From Laburnicola sp. R22_1 (lineage: Eukaryota > Ascomycota > Dothideomycetes > Pleosporales > Didymosphaeriaceae), in NCBI GenBank assembly GCA_014281115.1, contig JACONQ010000004.1, forward strand, positions 1,612,001 through 1,676,000: a DNA stretch of 64,000 bases, given 5' to 3'. Under the pieces are notes generated by a model that did no database searches, was not told where the DNA came from, and worked only from the letters and a program-made list of their open reading frames with translations. The stretch's first letter is position 1. Every line of letters starts with the position of its first letter. Of the stretch, positions 57,886 to 64,000 are shown in pieces. The position numbers and the translations under genes were made by a program.

Positions 57886-58690
57886 CGGACAACAACGGTG
57901 ACCAGGGCATGGGTAATAGAGTGGCTAACGCTGGTAGATGGACAAATTGCATGTGTGGACTACGGATCTTTTGTTTTTGTGACACACTGTATTTTGGTGG
58001 GATCGGGCACTCTCTGCATGGCAGTGATGAGTTTTCAGCTGTGAATACTTCTGGGTGCGCGAGAGGAAGATGAGGACTTGTTGGTGTGCTCGTGAACCTT
58101 GCCATATCTACCTACTCAATGCGATGCCATGCGATGCACGCAGTTCATCTCTTCCAGACCTCCACAAATGGCGTCCAGTGGCCCGTGCCGTGACTTCCGA
58201 GGTTGTTCCTTCCACAGCCGCTCCTGGCCGCGGCGCGATGGTGGACGCACTGGACGGTGGCGGCTTCCCAGACACGGTGCAGACGTCTTGGCGCTTTGTG
58301 TTGAGGGAAAGAGGTCTTCTGACGCGCAACGGGCGTGTCGGCCAATGACTCGATTTCTTCGAAGCTCGTGAAATGCCCAGCTGTGGCGCTCGACACACCA
58401 CCTCTCTTGAGTCTTGGCCTTGGCAACCTTAGCGTCGTCATGTCGACCTTATTTGCTTGCTCACGCACTCGCCAATACTCTAGCTCCCCATTACCCCACG
58501 ACAATGACTCTCGCGAGCTGCAACGCCCTGCGCCTCTACTCGGGGCCCGTCTCCTTATGATCCAGCTCTAGCTGCGAACACAAACCGACACCACCACAAC
58601 GCTCTTGCGACCAAGGACCTACGTATCTCGCGGATCACGAGAGTGGACATTATTGGATACTGAGACGTTGAGAACAGAAGGAGGCACCAG
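57886..58690. other. Intergenic, GSY1 to TRK1
   Basis: 805 bp holding the GSY1 3' UTR and the TRK1 promoter. No additional gene or repeat supported. Confidence 0.5.
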
Positions 58691-61500
58691 ATGTTTGGCC
58701 CGTGGCTCGTCATCTACGGATGGCTGAAGCAGCGGGTGCCAAAGAAATGGTCGGCTTTTGTGCCGAACATGAACTTTATCAAACTACATTGTATGCACCA
58801 CAATGGCAAGAGGTGGCAAAGGCTGATTAGCGACAGACTTGTACATTATCGCCATGGCACTCATCGGCTCCATCATTATGTATCTGGGGAAGAACTTGGC
58901 TTATATCGATGCCTTGTTCTTTGCGAGCGGCGGAGCCACGCAGAGTGGACTGAATACGTAGGCTGAATTGGACAAACCGAGTGAGGCAGAGCTGACAAGG
59001 CGCAGGGTCGATGTCATTGAGCTGCATTTGTATCAGCAGGTACGGAAAATTTGCTTTGGCTAGAGGCAGTTGTGCTAACGGTAGCTGCAGATCGTACTCA
59101 TGCTCTTAGCTTGCGTATGCAACCCCATATTTATCAACACCTTCGTGGTCTTTATACGTCTCTATTGGTTCGAAAAACGATTTCAAAATGTCGTGCTCGA
59201 AGCGCGCAACATGCGGAGAACCCGGACGAGGTCCGTCACCAAAAGCGAAGCCAAACCCGACCTTGAGCGAGATATTAGCAGAGAAGAGAACGGAGTGGGT
59301 GATAGGGAAATTGTCGTGCTTAGGGCTACGGATGGGCACGCCAAGGGCAAGAAGATCGACGACGAGCAAGCCTTTGAGAATGGAGATCTCGTGGTGGAGG
59401 ATACAGACGACGATAGCGGCAAGGCCTCAAGCTCAAGGGGAGAGAATGGCGACGCACCGGAAGAAGCATCGCCAAAGACTGAGCAGCCCGAATTGCCGCT
59501 TCATCGGGGTATCACGTTTGCAGACGAGGTTGCGTCTCCGTCCGATCGTCTTCCTCGCAAAGACAAGGATCACAGCATTGCCTTTGTGGAGAACCAACGC
59601 AACCCGAGAGACCAGGCCACGTTCCGTATCCCTGGTCCGCGAGACTACGATCGTGGTCATGTTCCCGAAAGGATCCAAGAAGGGGAAGAGTTGGACAAGG
59701 CGGTTACGAATGCTTCGAATGATGGAGACGGCTTAGAGGCAAAACGTTCAGAGTCACCCACTGTAACACCCGTCGAACTCAACGGCGATGACCATACTTT
59801 GAACACACACATCACTATTGACGTCCCGGAGATGAGACGCCGTCCTAACGTTGGGCCTTCAGCATACAACCTAAACCGCGGGAGACGACGTTCCGATGCT
59901 TCTGAAAATGAAGGTCCTGCGGCCACCATGCCAGCACCGAACCGGACTAGATCGAGAACATTCGGTAGCCTTCTCGGACGGGAAAGAGAAGAGCATGATC
60001 CTATGCCTTACCTCAGCTGGACCCCTACCGTAGGTAGAAACTCTGCGTTTGTCGATCTGTCAGAAGAGCAGAGGGAGGAGCTTGGTGGTATTGAATACCG
60101 TGCTCTCAAGCTATTGGCTGTTGTTTTAGTGTGCTACTTTGTCGGGTTCCATTTGCTAGCCATGATATGCCTGCTGCCCTGGATTGTGAACAACCAATTC
60201 TACTCTGGTCGTCTTCGCGAAGCGAACGTCAATCCCGTGTGGTGGTAAGTCATCTCTCTCTCATAACAATCATGCTCGGCTCTGTAGCTCACAGCACTAG
60301 GGGCTTTTTCACACCTGCTTCCTTGTTCAACGATCTGGGGTTCACTCTCACCCCCGATTCTATGATCATGTTCAATCTGGCTGTTCTTCCTCTTGTTCTT
60401 GGAACCTTCCTGATCATTATCGGAAATACCGGGTTTCCCTGCATGCTTCGATTTGTTATATGGCTCTGCTCGAAGTGCGTACCACGCCGTAGTGGCGTAT
60501 GGGAGGAGCTGAAGTTTCTTCTCGATCATCCGAGGCGCTGTTTCACCTTGCTATTTCCGAGCGGTGCTAACTGGTGGCTCTTTTGGATTCTCATTCTTCT
60601 CAACGGTATCGACCTGATCTTTTTTGTCATCCTTGATGTAAGTCAACTTCATACGTGCTTTCGGCATGGCTACTAACGAGGAGATAGCTCAACGCCCCCG
60701 CCGTTGAATCTCTGCCACCTGGCTTCCGCTTCCTCGATGGCCTTTTTCAAGCCGCCTCCACTCGTACCGCAGGCTTTGCAGTCGTCAATCTCGCCGACCT
60801 ACACCCCGCCATCCAAGTCTCCTATATGGTCATGATGTACATCTCAGTATTTCCTATTGCGATCTCTATGCGTAAAACCAACGTCTACGAAGAAAAATCG
60901 CTGGGCATATATTCGGACGACTACGACGGCACCGTGAATAGCTATCTTGGAACTCATTTGCGTCGTCAACTATCCTTCGACCTGTGGTTCGTTTTCCTGG
61001 GCTTTTTCCTCATTGCGATCATTGAGGGCAGTCGCGTACAGAACACGAATGATTATGCCTTCACGCTATTCTCGGTCCTGTTCGAGATTGTGTCTGCTTA
61101 TGGCACTGTTGGGCTCAGTCTCGGATACCCTACCTCCAACACGTCCTTTTCTGGGCAATTCAAGACGCTGTCAAAACTCATCATCATCACCATGCAAATA
61201 CGTGGCCGTCACCGTGGGTTGCCGTATGCACTCGATCGTGCCATTCTACTTCCCTCTGAGTCGCTACACAAGAAGGAAGACGAAGATGCCATGAGGCGAA
61301 ATAGGCGCAACAGCAACACTGGTGACGTCGGCGCCGACGGCGGACTCACGCGGACCGGGACGGGTTTGTCGAGGAGAAGCACAGGGCCAGAAGACTCTGG
61401 CGTCCGGGGACGGATCAAAAGGGCTGATGTAGGTAGGTTCTTCGCGGGCGCACTGAATGCGGGGCCGAGTATCCCTAGGGATAGGGAGAAGAGGGCTTGA
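58691..61500 (+). CDS. TRK1: Potassium transporter of the TRK/KTR/HKT family
   Basis: Six exons: 58691-58790, 58837-58957, 59006-59039, 59091-60244, 60301-60637 and 60688-61500, encoding 852 aa. Four membrane-pore-membrane units are visible from their filter loops: ASGGATQSGLNTVD, SLFNDLGFTLTP, ASTRTAGFAVV and SAYGTVGLSLGY, each with the filter Gly. Between the first and second units lies a ~330-residue hydrophilic cytosolic loop (exon 4), typical of fungal TRK1 proteins. The C-terminal tail is basic and disordered. Known role: high-affinity K+ uptake at the plasma membrane, driven by the membrane potential. The 34 bp exon 3 (VDVIELHLYQQ) is needed for frame. The intron 4 acceptor is CACTAG before GGGC; a nearer acceptor would introduce a stop. 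Confidence 0.93.
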
Positions 61501-62097
61501 TGAAGAGGCCACCCCATTCTTCTCTTTGGGTATTTATTTTACTGTTTATGTTATTTTGGTTCTCTAGTTGCATATGTTTAGCGAGAGTTTCATGGAGTTG
61601 TGGAGTAGGACTGGACTGGACTGGAGTATAGAATGGGTCATGGGGTTTACTTTGAGCCCTCTGGCGGTCAGGCATGGGCGTTACAGATACATATTAGAAG
61701 GTACTGCGGCTCTGCGCCATCCTCAAAGATAAAGGGCTTTGCTTCTATGCAGCTGGCTTTGAAAAACACGCAGTTTAAGGTGTGCATATGTGAGTGGAGC
61801 GCTATCATTAACGTATATATAGTACTAGGACAAATGTTTGAGTACAATATGTTACCCCTGCATATGCAGTACGATGACTAAATGTACTCAATTGTATGTG
61901 TTGGAGTGCGTTGCGAGATGAGAGTGATGGATGGCTGGGAGGACTGGAAGCCGTCGGCACGGCGCTTGATGAAACGCCGATGCCGATTGGCGCGTCGTGG
62001 CCCGCAGCTGCCATTCACGGGTCATAGCTCCCCCCGCCTCTCATCACTCGCAAGTCCCAACCATCGCTCCCACATTCAAGATAACAACAAATTCAAC
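61501..62097. other. Intergenic, TRK1 to 62098 gene
   Basis: 597 bp with nothing recognised beyond presumed 3' UTR and promoter. Confidence 0.5.
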
Positions 62098-63651
62098 ATG
62101 GCTTCGGACGACAACGACCCACGCCGCAACCGCGACCGCCCCGAGGACAACCCTTTCGTCGCTTTCCGCCGCTTCGCCGACTCGCAGGTGTCCTCACTCT
62201 TCAACACCGTCTTCACGCTGCCCGCCACCATCGCCAAGTTCAAGAACATCCACATCGCCCGCGAGCAATGTCTCTTTGGTCGCGCAGACAAAGAAGCGTG
62301 CAAGAATCTCCAGCAGCTCGAAGAGCAGACTGCTCAACTGCTTGCAGAATGTCGCGAGCTGTATCGCATGGGCGATCTGGAACTGGCACTGGAGAAGATC
62401 GAGCATCTGGTGCGGCTCAACTACGCCGCTGATGTGCTTCGGGCGTATATTGTGGAGAAAGGCAGCACTGGCAATAACGACGAGGGGCGGAGGCTTACGG
62501 AGAGCAGCAGAGGCGCGGATGGGAAGGAGCTGATCGAGAAGCTCGCCAACGAGAAGGGGCAGCAGTGGGGATGGTCTTGGGACTGGGGCTTTCCTAGGCC
62601 ATTTAATGCAGAGGATGATGCGGAGGATAGGAGGGATCGATACCGCCGTTGGTGTCAACGAGGAGAAGAGCGGGGGGCTGCGTTCAGGCCAACAGAGGGA
62701 GATAATGGCGCTACCACATTGGCTGACTATCAAAAGCAGCATAGGATACTAGAGCAACAGAATAAGAAGCACTTGGAACAAGCCAGAGAGCATGATGAAG
62801 ACGATTGGGACAGCTGGAGCTCGAAGTGGGATGAGTACATGAAGACGATGCTCGAAGAGTTATCGCGTCCAGTGAACGCTCCGGTAAATGTCTTCGCCGC
62901 TACAGAGCCAGAAGCTGCTCGCATAAATGGTGGAAGGCGAGCTCCGTCCGAGACTGATCGCTTAACTTGGCGGGAAGACATAGAGAAGGATGGAGACTTG
63001 AAGCGCTTCGATGCGCAGTGGAGAGACGCTTTCGAAGATCTCGTCCGCGTTGAAAAGGGCCTGCCTTTGATGGCCGCTGACAGATTAGGCCAATCGAACG
63101 AAATGTCGCATGACCATTGGGCACGTCGATTCTGGGACATAAGAGACGATAGTTTCATGGGCCGGCAATCCACCAAGGAGTACCCAAAACGGGTCCCTTG
63201 GGAAGGCGAAGAAACGACCGAAGAGCCAAGCTACGAGTACAGCCACGATCACGAAGACCAGCACGATGAGCCCCCGACTCCCAAAGTCAAGCAGGGCCAG
63301 TGGTCCAGCAATATGCCAGAGACAGAGATGGAGGCATACGAGCGCTTGCTTGGTCCAGCACCTACTTCAGCAGTACCACATAAAGACGAGGGACGCCCAT
63401 CTATACTCTCCACGCTTACCACCACCGAGCGTACGGTCGCTCCTGACGGCACTGTGACTACCAAGGTAGTCTTGAAGAACCGCTTTACCGATGGCCGGGA
63501 GGAGAGCTCTGAGACTGTGCATACGCAGCGAGGACAGGAGACTGAAATGCAACAACAGGGACCATGGAAAGCGATGCAAGACGCTCAAGCCACTCAAGAG
63601 CAGTCAAACAAGGAGACTGGCAAGAAGAGTGGTTGGTTCTGGTCGAACTAG
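62098..63651 (+). CDS. Conserved fungal protein of unknown function, 517 aa
   Basis: Single exon. The frame is open upstream to 61882, but the ATG at 62098 (TCAACATGGC) fits best. I recognise no enzyme domain. Visible features: an N-terminal segment NPFVAFRRFADSQVSSLFN that could form an amphipathic helix; a short pair of cysteines (REQCLFGRADKEAC); a Leu-rich helix at 70-115; a Trp-rich patch QQWGWSWDWGFPRPF near 160; a charged, disordered middle; a C-terminal block STLTTTERTVAPDGTVTTKV followed by FTDGREESSETVHT; and the end SGWFWSN. The C-terminal block recurs in other ascomycete proteins as I recall. Possibly organelle-associated, but that is a guess. Confidence 0.75.
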   Translation: MASDDNDPRRNRDRPEDNPFVAFRRFADSQVSSLFNTVFTLPATIAKFKNIHIAREQCLFGRADKEACKNLQQLEEQTAQLLAECRELYRMGDLELALEKIEHLVRLNYAADVLRAYIVEKGSTGNNDEGRRLTESSRGADGKELIEKLANEKGQQWGWSWDWGFPRPFNAEDDAEDRRDRYRRWCQRGEERGAAFRPTEGDNGATTLADYQKQHRILEQQNKKHLEQAREHDEDDWDSWSSKWDEYMKTMLEELSRPVNAPVNVFAATEPEAARINGGRRAPSETDRLTWREDIEKDGDLKRFDAQWRDAFEDLVRVEKGLPLMAADRLGQSNEMSHDHWARRFWDIRDDSFMGRQSTKEYPKRVPWEGEETTEEPSYEYSHDHEDQHDEPPTPKVKQGQWSSNMPETEMEAYERLLGPAPTSAVPHKDEGRPSILSTLTTTERTVAPDGTVTTKVVLKNRFTDGREESSETVHTQRGQETEMQQQGPWKAMQDAQATQEQSNKETGKKSGWFWSN

Positions 63652-64000
63652 TCATCCATGTGGCTCTATGACTATCTACGAATTATATGCTGCCGCGTTG
63701 GATATATAAATGGTATCTATCAGCGTAAGGGATATCATGGAAGGATTAGGTGGGAATGGGATATCAACTCTGGCACCTTCGGATTTGTGGACGGGCTTAC
63801 TCCCCTCATTTGAATGCTTCTTTTTCTCTCACACTGTCTTACCCCAGGATAAGCAATAGCAAGGCCAACTGTATTCAAATTTTGTCCTGTAGCTGTAACT
63901 GCCGCACAGCCTGCCCCATATTTTCATAATATTGATGCAGGGATGCACGTGCGCACATCTTTGCCTACTCTACGGTCTGGAAGACTGGACTTTATCCTTC
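63652..64000. other. Intergenic to window end
   Basis: 349 bp after the last gene. It probably contains its 3' UTR; no other feature. Confidence 0.5.

Noticed and set aside
43177..61500. Possible biosynthetic gene cluster
   Set aside because: The neighbouring genes are unrelated conserved housekeeping functions; no polyketide synthase, peptide synthetase, terpene cyclase or cluster regulator is present.

Overview
The window looks like a nuclear contig from a filamentous ascomycete (Pezizomycotina, most likely a Dothideomycete). Genes are compact, with short GT-AG introns (mostly 45-175 bp) and CTAAC-like branch points. The gene set is eukaryotic: a Yju2 splicing factor, APC/C subunit Cdc16, succinate dehydrogenase subunit Sdh3, glycogen synthase and a TRK potassium transporter. 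A 10.6 kb TA-saturated block carries the signature of repeat-induced point mutation (RIP). Exon structures are my own, built by joining reading frames at splice sites; no transcript data were available.

Layout. 0-8.6 kb: a secreted GH2 exo-beta-glucosaminidase (-), YJU2 (-) with an unusually long 697 bp intron that carries an inverted-repeat insertion, and CDC16/APC6 (+), divergent from YJU2 across a (GT/GC)n minisatellite. 8.85-19.5 kb: a RIP-degraded transposon graveyard with no intact gene. I can resolve a complete LTR retrotransposon outline (two 288 bp LTRs, 5 bp target duplication ATAAG, retropepsin remnant on the minus strand). It contains tandem arrays and an inserted poly(A)-tailed (LINE/SINE-like) element. 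A 904 bp internally deleted hAT element with its own 8 bp target duplication follows. 19.5-26.2 kb: a secreted GH28 rhamnogalacturonase, a RING-type protein and a four-exon C2H2 zinc-finger protein. 27.07-30.20 kb: a nearly full-length 3,126 bp hAT transposon (perfect 8 bp target duplication, at least 27 bp perfect terminal inverted repeats). Its transposase is broken by RIP-type stops. It is the parent family of the 904 bp element and lies 17 bp from the stop codon of a WDR89-like gene.

30.2-64 kb: a gene-dense, conserved region. In order: WDR89-like (-), SDH3 (+), a large RAD9/Crb2/53BP1-type checkpoint adaptor (+), a damaged Cys-rich secreted-protein-like fragment, a GT25 glycosyltransferase (+), an NRP1-like RNA-binding protein (-), an F-box/LRR protein (+), a second GT25 gene with a one-base frameshift (-), an RA-PH domain protein (+), glycogen synthase (+), a TRK K+ transporter (+), and a conserved protein of unknown function (+).

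There is no biosynthetic cluster or operon-like system here. The most unusual signals are the nested transposon history of the AT-rich block, the autonomous/non-autonomous hAT pair, the inverted-repeat insertion inside the YJU2 intron, the degenerate exonuclease domain of the NRP1-like protein, and two frameshifted genes.
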